A DNA stretch of 64,000 bases from NCBI RefSeq assembly GCF_033807575.1, contig NC_084707.1, positions 23,585,888 through 23,649,887 of the forward strand, given 5' to 3'. A program made the translations under genes and the position numbers. Source of the stretch: Cydia pomonella (Eukaryota > Arthropoda > Insecta > Lepidoptera > Tortricidae). This document shows, piece by piece, positions 33,581-46,995 of the stretch; the stretch's first letter is position 1, and every line of letters starts with the position of its first letter. Below the pieces are notes generated by a model. The model did not search any database and was not told the DNA's origin. It saw nothing but the letters and a program-made list of their open reading frames with translations.

Positions 33581-36174
33581 TTGTCAATAATAAATAAATA
33601 AAAATACTAATGGTATAAAATGTCCAATGTAAAGCCTTAATGGCTCAATTATTAAAGTCCGTGACTGCATTAATATTTTCATGTAAAATGCCCATTTCTC
33701 TTAAAAAAAGAACCATTTGATGAATTAACACATATATTTTAAGTCGATGATTGCTCGACACGTTTCGTTTCATAACGAACCCTTGAGGCTTTACTCGTTA
33801 GGGATAAAAACGAAAACGGAGAAATACGAAAAATTACCCGTTTTAATACGTGTGTGTATGTATTGTTACTAAAATCACCATTTGATGAACAACCTGCGGA
33901 TGAACACTATAAAAAGTATTATAGGACAATTCTGCTGAAGAACAAACACTATGAGGTGGTCAACAGAAATTCGTATTCCTACTTAGGTCCTTTAAATTGA
34001 TTATAATTACCACTAATTATATGCAACATTTAAATCTGTTTTGTTGAATGCTATATATATATTTTTTGAATCATCTGTTGTTTTGGTAAGTATAGCTTGC
34101 TTACGAGGGAAGAATAGCTTTGCTATCCTAACGAAATAACGGAACTGTTTCTATGAAATATCCATTTCGGGAGAAAACGGCTTTAACTAAATCTTAACAA
34201 ATTGCTTTGATTTTGATGTCAATTGCGTCAGTATATATATTATTATAATATATTCTAGGTTTTATAGATATCGCTTAATTATTTTTGTTTTAGTATTGCA
34301 AATTTTGAAAAAAAAAAGGAAATATCACGGAGAATGGAAAATATTTAAAAAAAAAAACACTTTTTGTATGGACGAGTATGTGGTATACTTCCCTCTTAAC
34401 CGTAGACTCCATTCTCAGACATATTATATATAATAATGGTAAAGTAGCAAAACAGCTTTATGATCTAATCCTAAGTACAAACATTGGATTCTCACCCATT
34501 CTTCGACAAACCGATTAGTCTAGCCACCTTCATGAACGGGTTTGACTTGAATCGGGTAAACCCGTTCTGCATGCGGTTCCGCCGAAGGGTTCTGCTGATT
34601 ATGGGTCACTTGACGACAGGATGGTATGATTGTTATTTATTGATGTAAGTTGTTAAAAGATAGATTAAACCTTTTAAAGCTAGGCACGATTATACTAGAC
34701 TTTTTGATTTCTGACCAAGTTGTCCAGTTTATATTGGTTTGCACTTATTCATTTTGGAGTTTTTTTTACTAAATTTGAATTTGTAGTTTGAATTCGCACA
34801 TAAGTAGTTGACCAATAGCAACTGAGACGTTATCAAGTTACTTCCATCAATTAGGGTTGTTACGAGCCACTTTTATTTTTTATAACAGAAATGGCTTAAT
34901 TAACGACAACCGACAATAATTAATGTTTTGCTTAATGGTGTCACATTTGTCTTGTTCTATTCATAACTCGTAGGGTATTACTTCAAACTGTAGTTTTAAG
35001 CGAATTACGGATGTTTAAATACCTGTCGCAGATTCCACGGAACCCGCTCTAGTCTACTTCCTACATATTCTCACAATACCCTGTTATCAGCTCCCCAGTT
35101 GTCTTACGACAAAACTAGTATGTTAAATATAATCCTAGCCGCAAGTCACGGTCCAACGCGTCCTGAAAGGGGCACTGGACATTGACAAATACGCCAATAC
35201 CCTTCTTGGACAAAACGACGTGTTTCCATAGGAACTCTACGGCGCATAAGACGTTCTAGAAAAGTAGGAAACTACCCTTTGTTGACTTATTGTCTGAGAA
35301 ACGGTCATATGACGTTGCAGCTTATGGAAACATACGAGTTTATGAAGGCAAGTCAAATTCTAAATCCGCTTGGTAGTTCGAGGACAGAGGGTTAACAAAA
35401 TATACTTGGTAATAATTTGTAAAGTATTCACAATTTGTATGATAATTCAGCCTATATACGTCTTGCTCCAGTCATGGCCTGGCGCCCACATGGCGTATTT
35501 ACTATACTAGGTTATTAAAATATTTTAAAAGTACCACCAACATGGTGATACTCACCAATAAAGTACTTCATAAGTCAATTATGCACCGGTTTTTGCCTGG
35601 ATCAAACAAGGAAATCTTACTTCAGTAGTCTTTAATGAGAAACCAAATTGACCAAAAGATTTATATGAAAAAGCACAATATCATCATTCCCGATGTTGCT
35701 TCCTAGTACAGTTTAATCCATTTCCCAAAAATCGATTCAGGTACTCGACACCAGCTAGGCAAGAATGAAGCTATCGAGAACCACAAAGCATTCTTTGTAA
35801 ACGCAACATATTATGACGAACGCATCTATAAGACATGAATGGAATGGAACGTAGCATCCCGCCATTAACATCACCAAACATGGCCGCGCCAGACGCTCTG
35901 GAACCGAAATAACAAACGACCAAAAAAACTAAGCATAATTTATCTATTCCGATTTTGTCGTGTGTTCGCCGCGATATTAAAATACAAACATGAACAATGA
36001 CACTTCATTGTTGAAAGAAAAAGGTATACGGAAATTTATATCCACCGCCTCCGCGCGGACAATGGACGGGCGGGGATACTTCGAGAAAAAAAACATCAAT
36101 GAACGCCACAATTCTGGGAATCGGAGGATTTAGAAGCAAAGTCGGCGTGAAATTCGCGTAGGAGCACTCATTAC
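33581..36174. other. Long stretch without recognised gene
   Basis: AT-rich. Notes: a small hairpin gaacgggttt (34534-34543) / aaacccgttc (34558-34567), and an 18-bp SINE D1 tail scrap attcagcctatatacgtc at 35445. Confidence 0.45.
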
Positions 36175-36211
36175 CTCCCTGACATAGTAGCGGGTCTCAT
36201 TGTCGAGGTAC
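36175..36211 (-). other. Weak exon-like segment
   Basis: On the - strand codons read RYLDNETRYYVRE and end at a donor-like GAG|GTAATG; the upstream AG of acaaaag could be an acceptor with a poor pyrimidine tract. The open frame continues upstream to about 36245. No family recognised. The evidence is only codon-like composition and one donor. Confidence 0.2.
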
Positions 36212-37060
36212 CTTTTGTTGCGTAAGATGAGTTCCGAATTGAAATTTAATGGAAATATCAAATGAAACTCTTCGTCTTTGGTCGATGCTCGACGCCGATA
36301 ATGCCTTGGTCGGAATGAGCCGTTTTATACTCATTGATGTTCATTTCTTGATGTTAAATTAAACTTTGTGGGGCACAATGATGAATGCTATTGGAGCGCT
36401 TTGAGTTTAACATTGAATGCTATAGATAGGCATTGTTGATGAAGGCAGCATGTATACTAACAATCGTTATTGAAGCCGCTCAGGCACGAGTATTTCATTA
36501 AATAAACAGAGGGAAATATTAATAATAAACAACCCGTTTTGTCTTAGCGAGCGTATATTTAGGTATCTTAGGTAACTTTACTAACTACAGTATTTGTAAA
36601 GAAGCCAAGCAGAGGCTTTTATTGTTTAGTTTAGGTTTCTTCGCTAATAATGATTTATTTAATTACTACTAAGTTAACAATCGAGAATCGGTGCCTATTA
36701 TAAATATTGTAGTACTTTTCTTATTAGATTATTTCGTCATAATCATTGAAATATTAGAAATAGAAAGATTTATCATCAACAAACACGTACATGATACAGA
36801 CACCTATGGTTCCTCATTCCTCAACTAGGGTTTCCTGTATTATGGAACCCAGTAGGATAATAAACGAAAATAACATGCATGCATGCAATAAGCTTTTTAT
36901 TTTGCCTCAGCCAATAAAATTGGGTACAAGCTGTAATAAAAATGTTGCTTTGTGTTTCATGCTGTAGATAAAGACGTGTCTTATTGGAATTCTTATCATT
37001 CATTATTATTCTCATAAATACTGCTTGTAAATATCAGGTAAAGTGCAAACTTAATCCTAA
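36212..37060. other. No recognisable feature
   Basis: AT-rich; nothing supported. Confidence 0.45.
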
Positions 37061-37223
37061 GGTAGCTTGTAGACGTCCGGTATTTTCGCCGGACATCGGA
37101 CTGTGTTACGCGACTACGTCCAGTTTTGTATGTGGCTACCGACAGCTACAACCAAGAAAACAAGACTTCATCGCCGAACGCGGACAAATGTCCGGTGAAA
37201 ACGCCGAACGTCTACAAGCGACC
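37061..37223. mobile_element. Foldback MITE, about 163 bp
   Basis: ggtagcttgtagacgtccgg, tattttcgccggacat pairs with atgtccggtgaaaa, cgccgaacgtctacaagcga, cc. Middle region unpaired. ORFs of 80 and 113 codons crossing it (36984-37467) are read-through. Confidence 0.75.
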
Positions 37224-40200
37224 TAATAGTCCAAACTCCTTAAAATCAATTTCTAAGTTGCTGCTTCAAGTGAAGGAAGGAATGATTAAGATTTTACCTC
37301 GGAAGGAATATACTTGTAAGATTTATAATCACAATAATATTCTCTTGCTGGAAAGTAATGTTTTTTTAACGAATCGGGTCAAACGTAAGGTGACAACTAT
37401 GACATTGATTTTAAGGGATTCGGACTATTCGGTAGCTATGAGGTTTATCAGTCAATCTCTTATTTAAGTTTGCTTAAAATACACGTTTTAGTTTTATTAC
37501 CTAATTTAAATAGGATTATTAACGGCTTATAAGCACGAGTTAAGTTATATGATAATTTCATCTAGCAATAAGCATGCATCTTTGGAAATAAAATCGAACA
37601 CAATTAATTTTACATCAGCTTAACGACACCATAGTAACTAGCATTCGCAGAACGATCAAAATAAAACTGTGGGCGTGTAAAGGTGCACTCTCACGGATAA
37701 TGGCCACCGGCTAATCCCAGGTTCGATTCCCGGGTATTGTCGTCATCTCATGTGTACGGCCATTGTGGGGGGCTTAATCAATTAAATTCATCGCGTCCAG
37801 GATTATTCTGATCGTTCACAAAGCGCGGAAGAGTCGAAGGCTTAGAGCAACCAGCTTAATCTGTTCAACGATTACGCCTAGTTGTAACGGATTTCGAAAT
37901 CAAATTATACTGGGCTGATCAAAAACTTGATTCGCCAGCGTCTACGCAAATGATGAGAATATCCGATGAAAATTATGCGCGTGAGTTGTTTGCTATAGCG
38001 ACACTCGGAGCTTTTGTCTGTTGATTATTTTTCAAGCTTGTTGCCTTTATTGGATCAGGATATGTCAAATAGGTATTGTATATATTCAAAAGGTTCGGAT
38101 TTTGCGTGGAATCGTATCTTGATTTAATCCAAATGTGGTGGTATCGTAGACAGTATTTGTCGTCGTCCTTGGGATTTTGAAAGCGCTGTACCTATTCATG
38201 TCTTGATTGGACTATTGTTATACTGCTTAAACATGTTTAACTCATAGAGATGGGCAGCTGATTTTATTGGTTCATATGTAGGCTATGTTTGTCCTTAAAT
38301 CAAAGATAGTGTATCTTAAATTATAATTTCACTTAATATTCATTTGATTCACTGTTACCTTAATATTTTATATTATGCCGATTTTATTAAAATAATCCAA
38401 AAGTTACTCAGAGCCTTTTAATCGATAAGAAAACCGAGCACTCGAACAGAACCAGCCACTTCGCCGAAATTCATTCACAACCGCAAAATGTAACAAAAGT
38501 CATACGAAGGCGGTCCCTCAAAGCTCGATTCCTAATCCTACTTAAGAAGTTTCACAATACAAAGTTTACACTTCAGAAGCCACAGAGAATGAAGCGATAG
38601 AAGCAGAGGATGTTAATGAAATAGATAATAACAATATGGATAAGCCGGTGCCTCTCCGTCTGGTGTAAGATGCTCTGTGATAAATTAGAGTTTTAGACTA
38701 CCAACTTAAGTCGATTGTTGGTCTTTCCGGACTACCTCAAAAGCAATTGTAAACTAAATGGGTTATTTAAAATTGTACGCTAATTCTTTATTAATGGAGT
38801 TATTGTAACATTATGTGGAGATTACGCATCCGTTTTATAGTCAGAAGTGGGTAACAGATGTTTTAATAATGAATTGTAAATTATAATAAAGGATTAGGAT
38901 TCACCGTTAGGTACTTGGTACCTACAATAGCTTGTTGACGCTGACCAACTGAAGAGTCTATTGTTGCAAATTTACACACGTGTGAAACTAAGTTGGATTA
39001 TTCTCTACACAAATTGTACTTTCAATAATATTCAGTTAACCCATCTTTTATGTATAGCGGCCTTTGTATCAGCTCATACATAGGTACCTTAACTGTAGCA
39101 TGCAATGTATATACTATTTTGCTCATTTTTCATTTAACTTAATAACCTGTTTGCTACAAAGCGGCCAGCAAAAGTGTTTTTATCTGTTTGCCATTTGTAT
39201 ATTTGCGGTTTGTTTGTAATTCTCACAAATCTGGAACAATATATATTCCGTTCGCAAAGCGGCGAGCTGATAACATCTCTGAAGTTTTCAAAAACTGCAT
39301 TTATGAATGAAATAAGAAATTTGGACAAAGATGGGATTACTGGACGATCAAAGCCCAATTGTCTCGCGTATTCCTTACTAGGATGAATGAATGAATGAAC
39401 TCCTGAGCTTACATACTAATGCTACTGTTGTAAATATTTATGAATGAAACTGAACTAGGTACTGAATGGGTTCCGAGGACATGTCCTTTGAATGCTATCG
39501 CTTGATCTACTAAAGTCGCCGCTTCCGCGGTTGGCCCCTTACTGCCTTGATCCGATCAGTCAATAAGCAAAGCGGCATCGCCATTGATGTAATCAGTAAC
39601 TAATTGTTAATTTAATCGCACTGTGTAATCAGGTTTTTCATGTCTGGGATTTAAGCAATTTGAAAGACATCAGTCGCTCGATGATCACGCAACAGTTCAA
39701 CTGAAGAAGCTTAAAGATTTAAGCACTGTATGATATCCAGACATTTACCATGAAACAGTTCAACTGAACAGGATTGTAAAAGTAAATAAGTATGTATAAA
39801 CATAATGAGAACGCAGATGTTTCTCATGTATTGAATGTATTCAACCTTCTTAACAATTTACTTGCCAGGGTACTCCAATTTGTCAAGCAATTTACGCATA
39901 ATAGCTATTGGTCAGATTGTGTACGAACACGACGATAATCTGAAAGGTTTAACCACAGGACACTAGTATTCAGGCCACACCTTGCAAGTACACTTGACTT
40001 CCGGCTGACAATTCAATTGTACAAATCTGGGAAATTGACCGGATGTGCAATCCTTCAATCTAAAGACGAAACTCATGACAAAGTTAGTGAAGAGCATACT
40101 AAAGGTTTTATAGCTTATGAATAAGGTGCAGAATTGTATTAAAAAAATGTTAATGAATATAAAAGTTTAGTTCCAATAAACGCAACGCTGGTAAACAATT

Positions 40201-40469
40201 ATAATTGTAACAAAGTGTTGAATGATACAATTCGCACAAAGAATTTTATAAAACTAATAGTTATGGCCGGATGCGACGCGGCGAGGTATAGTTTTCGACA
40301 TTGTTTGTGAGGGATTGGGAATAGATGAAAGGCATGTGGAGACAGTTTCGAATTCCAATAAATCGTGCGTGGGCGGAGCAGCGAGAAGTGTGGAGTCGCG
40401 TTATTATACATTTTGAACCGAACAAATAAGTGTTCAATATGAAATATCTATCAATAGTTTTAGTTTAGT
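37224..40469. other. Long stretch without recognised gene
   Basis: AT-rich. At 37720-37735 the phrase caggttcgattcccgg matches a pol III B box but no A box at the right distance and no cloverleaf could be drawn; it may be a worn SINE. No coding. Confidence 0.4.
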
Positions 40470-40583
40470 ATCATTTGTTTCTGAGTTATGGCTGTTTTCT
40501 ATATACGAGTATGTATATCGTCGCCTAGTACCCAAACCCAAAGTACAATTTTTGCTTAGTTGGGGTCTATATGTGTAAGATTA
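40470..40583 (+). mobile_element. SINE A-related 3' fragment
   Basis: tgtttctgagttatggctgt, tcgtcgcctagtaccc, gcttagttggggtctatatg; same subfamily as 8466-8605. Confidence 0.5.
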
Positions 40584-42452
40584 TCATCAAATGTTTATTT
40601 TATTTTAAATTTTTAATTTCTTTCATAAGCTCAAATATAATTTTATCTAGGGAGAATCAGATTAATAAAATATTATTTTGATCCCAGAAGTAAGCCTGTC
40701 ATCCGAAACGTTAGTCATTTTACCCACCTAGTCGGTAATGGAAAGGTTACGATCAAATTAAACGACATGTAAGCATATTAAATTTGATGACCTCTTTGAT
40801 GTCAATTCAGGTGTGGGACGTTATACTGCACTATATTAATAGCCCACTTATATTGAACCCGTTAAATCCATTTGATTAAGGAGCTACTTAGGTTCCAAAA
40901 TTGAGTTAGGTATAGTAGTAAGTGGTAGTAGTAAAACAACCTTCGCTAAAAACAAGTACACAACACAGAGAAAACAATAAATGTGTACATAACCTCTTCA
41001 GAAATCTCTTCCAGCTAAACACTAGTTAGCAGCTAGTAATTTTTTCAAAATATCACCTACTCCTCACCTCTAAGCGCAGACGTTTATAATTTCACAATAT
41101 TAAAATGTTTCGCATTGACCCACCCGACAATGCTACAATCGCACAATAGGTATAGGTAACAATGACACTATGGCAAACATGTGAGATGCCATTACTACCT
41201 CCCATGTTCACAACGACGTAACTCCACAACTAACTACTCACCAAACAGTACCGTATTATGATATAGATAAAGATAAAAATCCGAGTAGTGTTCGATGCTA
41301 GATCGGATGTTAGATGAAAGATTTGTCAGTATTGTTAGTTGCAAAGTACTATTGTTGGAATAAAAGAGTAGCTAAAGATGGTCCCATTGTTGGGCATTGT
41401 GTCTGGTGTGTGGGGACAATGGACTGATCACGTTTAGAAAATTTTTGGACAATTTCTGACTGTTTTTGCAACGGGTTGCACCTTGATGCGCAGGGCCGTA
41501 TTTGGAATTTTCTTTAGTCCCATAGACACCCAATTATGTATATTTTTCAGATTTTTTAGTAATATAATACTATTATCATTAATGCATACTTCAAAACAAG
41601 AAACGATACAGATCACAATCTTAAAAGTAAAGTAACTAGTAATAAATACTCAGTCAATTGCAATCATGAAAACGCTGTCAAACAAAAGTCAACCATTGGA
41701 GTCCCTTTTTTAACTACTGAACTTATCTTTCGAGATTTCCTGATGCTTCTCTGTTGATTTCCATGGTGATACTATAATCGTCATTAAGTAAACTGTTGTT
41801 TTACTACCTTCAATAAACGTAAGTAGGTAATACCTATCAAATTACAAATATACGTACAAAAGTTCCGTCAAATTAGTTACGTCCATGTTGTTTCCACCCA
41901 AATACATCCCTGTACAAATTAGTACCAGTAACAGGGTGGTATATTTTTCTGAAATACATGTCACTGCACAAAGGGCCGATTCGAGCGAGCAGACGCCAAA
42001 AAGGGGGCAGAGATGCGCAAAACGTGGGCCCACTGGGCATCGCAAGGCAACAATGGGACTGGACAAAAACCGACCACGTTTTCGGAATTGCGTGGTAGAT
42101 AAAGGGAGACATTGAATGGAGTTTCTTCCATATGCTTGAGTGGAGATAAGTCAATTTTGTTCATTCAGAAATTATTGGGCTAACGGTAGAAGTTTAAGTT
42201 GGTATGTTTCGTACGACTTATGTAGATATGAGAAAAGAATGTAGGTAGAATGAAAAACATCATTTTACATTTTGATGTTTCAATAGATTTAGTTATGAAG
42301 CGTTCTTATACATAAGTATACGCGTAAATCCCTATCTTCTAGACCAAATAGAGACTTGTTAAATAACTACAACTTCACATGTAAATGTACTTTTTTGAAG
42401 TTGATTGCAACAGACAGGTAGGTAATGAAAAATGAGCGTTATTAAACATGAT
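40584..42452. other. No recognised gene
   Basis: AT-rich except 41960-42080, where four overlapping ORFs on both strands cross a GC-richer patch (gcgagcagacgccaaaaagg). No domain, no repeat partner in this window. Confidence 0.4.
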
Positions 42453-42580
42453 ATAATAAAAAATAATAAATATTATAAGGACTATTTTACTGATCGACCT
42501 AGTCCCACAATAAGCTCAATAAAGCTTGTGTTGTGGGTACTTGACTATGATTTGGTATATATGAATACTTATATCATAGA
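42453..42580 (-). mobile_element. SINE A-related 3' fragment
   Basis: Reverse strand: ccacaacacaagctttattg, agcttattgtgggactaggt; head absent. Confidence 0.55.
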
Positions 42581-43235
42581 AATTACGCTATACATTGCCG
42601 TACGCCATTGTTATAATATAAGATACTTATTATGTCCTTAATGTCTTGAACAATTCCGCGTTGTCACTTATCATATATCGCTTCAATTAGCTCAAGCGAT
42701 CTGCGTATTGAGAAATATCAGTTTCGTTATCAAAAACCATTATTAAGACTGACGAAATTTCAGAAAAAACTTCATAAAGTAATATTTTTACTTGTTTTGT
42801 CATGGTGACTTCTTAAAAGTTGGCTAACCACTAAGTTACGACTATGCCTGAGGAAAATGGGTCAAACCACCAAGAAATATGAACCGAAGAGCCACATATT
42901 GCTTGAAGATTCTTTTAAGAACAACTGACAATATCATTATTAACAGATAAAGGGTACGCATCCCCCGCGGCGGTGGAACAATGGACGTATGGCGTAATTT
43001 GCTACGAGTATTGTTTATTATATTTGCAAATTGCTATACAAACTGCTGTCCACTTTGGATTTAAGGTGTGAGGGATGAGCGACGAGCGGGTTATAATTAT
43101 TTCTTTCGAGTTTAATAAAGATAAATAATTTTATTGAGTAAATAAAGGTTCGTATACTACTTACATCCTTAAAGGTTACTCATTACTCAGTTTCCCAAAG
43201 GTTAACTGGAAGAGGCAATTCGCCCGAGTAGTAAG
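42581..43235. other. No recognisable feature
   Basis: AT-rich; GC patch gcatcccccgcggcggtgga at 42959, unexplained. Confidence 0.4.
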
Positions 43236-43258
43236 TATATATATATATATATATATAT
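43236..43258. repeat. (TA)n microsatellite
   Basis: About eleven TA units in a row. Confidence 0.9.
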
Positions 43259-43419
43259 TTATTGAATTTTTGGGTTGTAATGAAAATTTTAATATTTTTT
43301 CATAATTATTGTATTATACCTACGAATAGTTCTAGTATGTATGTAAGCGACTTGCTTTTAAAATTGTAATGCTTATATACTTTATATTTTGTAATAAATA
43401 AACAATTGGGATGACAGAT

Positions 43420-43512
43420 GCTACGAAAAGTCACGTGACTATTTCCATATATTATTTATGCTCCAATTGGCGTTTTCTATCAACGATTGTAATCTTGGCT
43501 AAGCCCCCTATT
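43420..43512 (+). repeat. Interspersed repeat H
   Basis: tcacgtgactatttccatat, ttatttatgctccaattggc, gttttctatcaacgattgta, cttggctaagcccc matches the reverse complement of 55206-55288. The 97-codon frame through it is chance. Confidence 0.6.
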
Positions 43513-43749
43513 ACACCGCTAACAAGAACGCGTATCGTACATGACTTGCGTCCTAAAGCCCCGAAGCAATGCACATGGCACCTCAAAGATAATACTTTAC
43601 AGAAACGTGCAATAATGCCACTTTATAGATCGAACAATGCTTCACAGCATTTAGAACTAACAATAGCTGAAGAAATAATTCTTATGGTTATAAGAATAAT
43701 TTAAGCCTAAAACTTTTCTCATTAAAATACAGCAGGAAAGTCGCCTCCA

Positions 43750-43998
43750 GTGCTCAGGCCATGGTCAGGTCAGGTCCCGGGTACAAATCCTGGTAAGGGC
43801 AATTATTCGTGTGATGAGCATGGATATTTGTTCCTGAGTCATGGGCTTTTTCTATGTATTTAAGTATTTATAAATATTTATATATTATATATATCATTGT
43901 CTAAGTACCCTCACCACAAGCCTTATTGAGCTTACTGTGGGATTTAGTCAATTTGTGTAATAATGTCCTATAATATTTATTTATTTATTATTTATTTA
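43750..43998 (+). mobile_element. SINE family A, head damaged
   Basis: B-box region cccgggtacaaatcctggta, body and tail intact; the A-box region is scrambled (aggccatggtcaggtcaggt). Confidence 0.78.
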
Positions 43999-45166
43999 TG
44001 TGTTCTTTGGCACTAAAATTAGTTGATTGGCTTTAGGTAAATCATCCACTATTCCTATCTACTTATTTTGACAGAAAACTTATTATTAGACCCCATTGAA
44101 AGCATAATTGTACAGCGTCCCGTCCGCGGTGACCTCGTCGTGTGGATTTAGTTTATAAATAACGCACAAATGGACCTCGTTGTCCTAATCCTGATTTACT
44201 GACTTACCTGCACGACCATATAGCATACGGCTGCGTTCATATACCTTAAGGTACAGTGGGTTCTGACGGCATATTTTGAAAAAACGTAGCACTTTTATAG
44301 ATCATAACTTCAATTTCAATTTATTTATTCAATAGACAGCAATGGTCCATTATAGTTAGTAAAATTTAAGATTTAAAACTAAGTGTTAGTAGAACAAAAA
44401 CAGAAGAACAATACAGCAAAAAAAAAAAAACAATCACCTGGTAGCGGTCATGATACAATCAAAATGTCGCACAATAGATGAGTCCTCTAGGCCCGCTACA
44501 GTAGCCAGGATGCCAAAAATATTATAATATGGTTGCCAAAAATAATCTTTAGTAACCTCATCGATTTGAAATCTGATTAAACAACTTTCGCTCGATAAAA
44601 AAAATACGAAATAGGTCTAAAACGCACCATAAAAATGTGTAACTATTTTTGCACAAAAACTGCCAATCAATATGAAATTTGCTTTTTAAAATGCGTATTA
44701 TTATATTTTTCGTTAGAACTAATCGATGACTTTTTTGTTAAATCCAACTAAAAGTAACAATTCAAAAACAATCATATCCATGATCCCGCGGCACGCACGG
44801 CCGTCCGTTCAGTGCTTAGCGAGCTTCGTTCGGTTGAGGACTTGAACTCACGGCCCCTTAAATTCAAAAATATTTCTCGTATAATCTTTATCGATTGAGG
44901 ACATTTTTGTGTTATAAAATGTAATTATTTCTCGTTTTGGTCCTTCGGTGTGTAAATAAAATGAAACGAGCTGAATTTTATTAAATGACTGTTTCTTTAT
45001 GTTTGGTTGTGGGTGCTTTAATACATTATTGAAGATTATTATTGTTATGGGTCCGTTAAAAGATGCTATTGTATCGATTAAATTAAATGTATCTTTCTTA
45101 GTTCCCTGCTAAGTGATTTTGATCAGTCCGTTGATTGATGGAAATGGTGCAACTAGTTAATATTAT
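43999..45166. other. No recognised gene
   Basis: AT-rich with two CpG-rich islets: 44105-44160 and 44785-44860. On the - strand the first reads HDEVTADGTLYNYAFNGV then stop, codon-like but without an acceptor; not called. Confidence 0.4.
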
Positions 45167-45358
45167 AATAATAATAATTCAGCCTGTATACGTCCCACTG
45201 TTAGGCACAGGCCTCCTCTCATGTTCGAGAGGGCTTGCTGCGGGTTGGGCACTTCACATACACGTTTGAATTTCTTTGTGGATGTACGTATCTTTCCTCA
45301 CGATGTTTTCCCTCACCGAATAGTTCCGAACTCATTGATAGATTGGTACGTGCCAGGA
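45167..45358 (-). mobile_element. SINE family D1, partial and worn
   Basis: (AAT)n, attcagcctgtatacgtccc, cacaggcctcctctcatg, then gaatttctttgtggatgtac, tcctcacgatgttttccct. Head and part of the body are gone. Confidence 0.75.
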
Positions 45359-45617
45359 GCCTTTGCGTATAAGAAAGTAAATTGTTCTTAAATAATTTTC
45401 CGAAACTAACTCATTGATACGAAATTAATGCTATTTTATAACACGAACAAAAATATGAATTCCAGACGATTGACAGCCATAGACACATGTGAAATTACGC
45501 ATCAAATTAGTTACGAGTTATTGTTACATATTAATTGGATTTTTCGTATAAAATACCGAGATAGAGAATGTATCTTATATGAAAATATCTAAAATATCTT
45601 ATATATAAAGGTATAAT

Positions 45618-45687
45618 AATCCCCAGGACCCCAGGCTCCCATAAGCCGTGGCAAAAATACCAGGACAACGCGAGAAAGAAGAAGTAA
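45618..45687 (+). mobile_element. SINE family D2 tail fragment
   Basis: accccaggctcccataagcc, gtggcaaaaatacc, gacaacgcgagaaagaagaa; only the 3' tail is left. Confidence 0.6.
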
Positions 45688-45726
45688 TTCTCTAAAAACA
45701 TTAACATTATGGTAGTTCATGAATAC

Positions 45727-45761
45727 CCAACCAACCAACCAACAAACCAACCAACCAACCA
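45727..45761. repeat. (CCAA)n microsatellite
   Basis: About eight CCAA units with one interruption. Confidence 0.9.
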
Positions 45762-46164
45762 TTATTAACCATTTATTTCCAGTGTAGGCTAGCCTTTACG
45801 ACCCAAGATTATAGCGCTCTGTACGGTATTAGTTTCAATTTGTAAGGGCGCGTGTACATTAACGTAAGAGCCTTAGGGAGTTCATGATGGTGGCGGTGAG
45901 TGAATCTGAGTGATTTACGGGACAGTGCTAGCGGAGTCTTAACACTAACTGAAGTCTGGACACATGCGTACAGTCAGCGACAAAAGTGCATACTTATTAA
46001 CGCAGAAATAATAAATGAATGATACAATACAATACTATAGTACATTGTGCAACGGGGCGTAAGTATTTATTTGTCTTAGTATTAGGCAAAGACTGCCTTA
46101 CTTTCTAACTTAATGTAATAAAACGAAACGGTAATAATTTCCCAGTGAAGTAATACTTCTTTGA

Positions 46165-46268
46165 GGTACGCGTTTACCACACCTCCAACATCCGAGCTGA
46201 AGGCGGATCGCTCCTGCTGCGCGGGCTCCCTCCAGAAACTTTACTAGGCGAACGAATTCACACGCATA
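46165..46268 (+). other. Coding-like block, paralogous to the 3' exon block at 47.9 kb
   Basis: The end of the block, gctgaaggcggatcgctcct then gctgcgcggg and cgaacgaattcacacg, resembles agaaggcgggccgatcctgc and gaattcaattcacacggac at 47941-48020. One frame reads VYHTSNIRAEGGSLLLRGLP and stays open. No clear acceptor. It may be a degraded duplicate of the terminal exon and its 3' UTR, or both may belong to an unrecognised repeat. Confidence 0.25.
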
Positions 46269-46432
46269 TTGGAATAGCTATGGTATTTATTTTCAGGGCA
46301 AATCAAGAAATATAAACCTAAAATTCTGACAATTCCTACCGTCAAAATAATGACGTAACCTCAAAAGACGGTGAGAAGTAATAAATACATTCGTTACGAT
46401 TGAATTTACTGGACATAAAAGTAAATAGTGGT

Positions 46433-46672
46433 TCCCCAACTGGGGGACCTCCACCTTACAGAAAACCGCAGCCAAATAACACTTGACCCTACTCATAGTG
46501 TTGTGTTCCTGCTGGTGAGTAAGGTTGCCAGAGCTCAGCGAGGGGGGTGGGGTTAGGGTCGGCAACGCGCATGTAACTCCTCTGGAGTTGCAGGTGTACA
46601 TAGGCTACGGAGACTGCTTACCATCAGGCAGGCCGTATGCTTGTTTGCCACCGACGTAGTATTAAAAAAAAA
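46433..46672 (+). mobile_element. LINE-type 3' end, family K, non-RT body
   Basis: Starts within cccaactggggg, runs through acctccaccttacagaaaac, the cgcgcatgtaac motif and ccaccgacgtagtatt to poly-A. Close match to 1-308. Confidence 0.85.
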
Positions 46673-46844
46673 TAGTGGAAAGAACTTTAAACAAGTAAAG
46701 TACAGCGCCAGGTGTTTTCAAGTAAAAATGCAACAGTAATGCTACAATATACTATGGATGTATAGTAGGCATGCTAGATTTCTCATGGAACAATAAAATT
46801 GATAGACACAAAGATAAGAGCAGATCATAATTATCACCATCATA

Positions 46845-46995
46845 TCAGCCCTTTGTGCATAGTCACAACGCCCATTGCTGAGCATTGGCCTCTCTTCCTG
46901 TATGCCACTTGTCGCTAAGCTAATCTCATCCAGAAGTGACCCGCAATCTTTCGAATGTCGTCCACCCAACGAGCCAATGGATGCCAGGGGCTTCT
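46845..46995 (-). pseudogene. LINE C-terminal remnant
   Basis: On the - strand: LARWVDDIRKIAGHFWMRLA then stop, then YRKRGQCSAMG. The R-W-x-D-D-I-x-K-x-AG-x-x-W pattern is typical of RTE/R4-like LINE C-termini, ending before a QQW-like sequence. Confidence 0.6.

Noticed and set aside
34534..34567. Hairpin gaacgggttt / aaacccgttc
   Set aside because: Ten-bp stems of this kind are expected by chance in 64 kb; no further structure.
37126..37467. 113-codon + ORF
   Set aside because: Begins in a foldback MITE; no recognisable product.
37675..37800. Possible tRNA gene (ggttcgattcc B box)
   Set aside because: No cloverleaf, no A box at the needed distance, no terminator; at best an old SINE.
43411..43704. 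97-codon + ORF
   Set aside because: Crosses repeat H; no domain and no matching frame in the second copy.
44100..44170. Codon-like CpG islet on the - strand
   Set aside because: Only ~18 codons, no acceptor AG in a sensible place.
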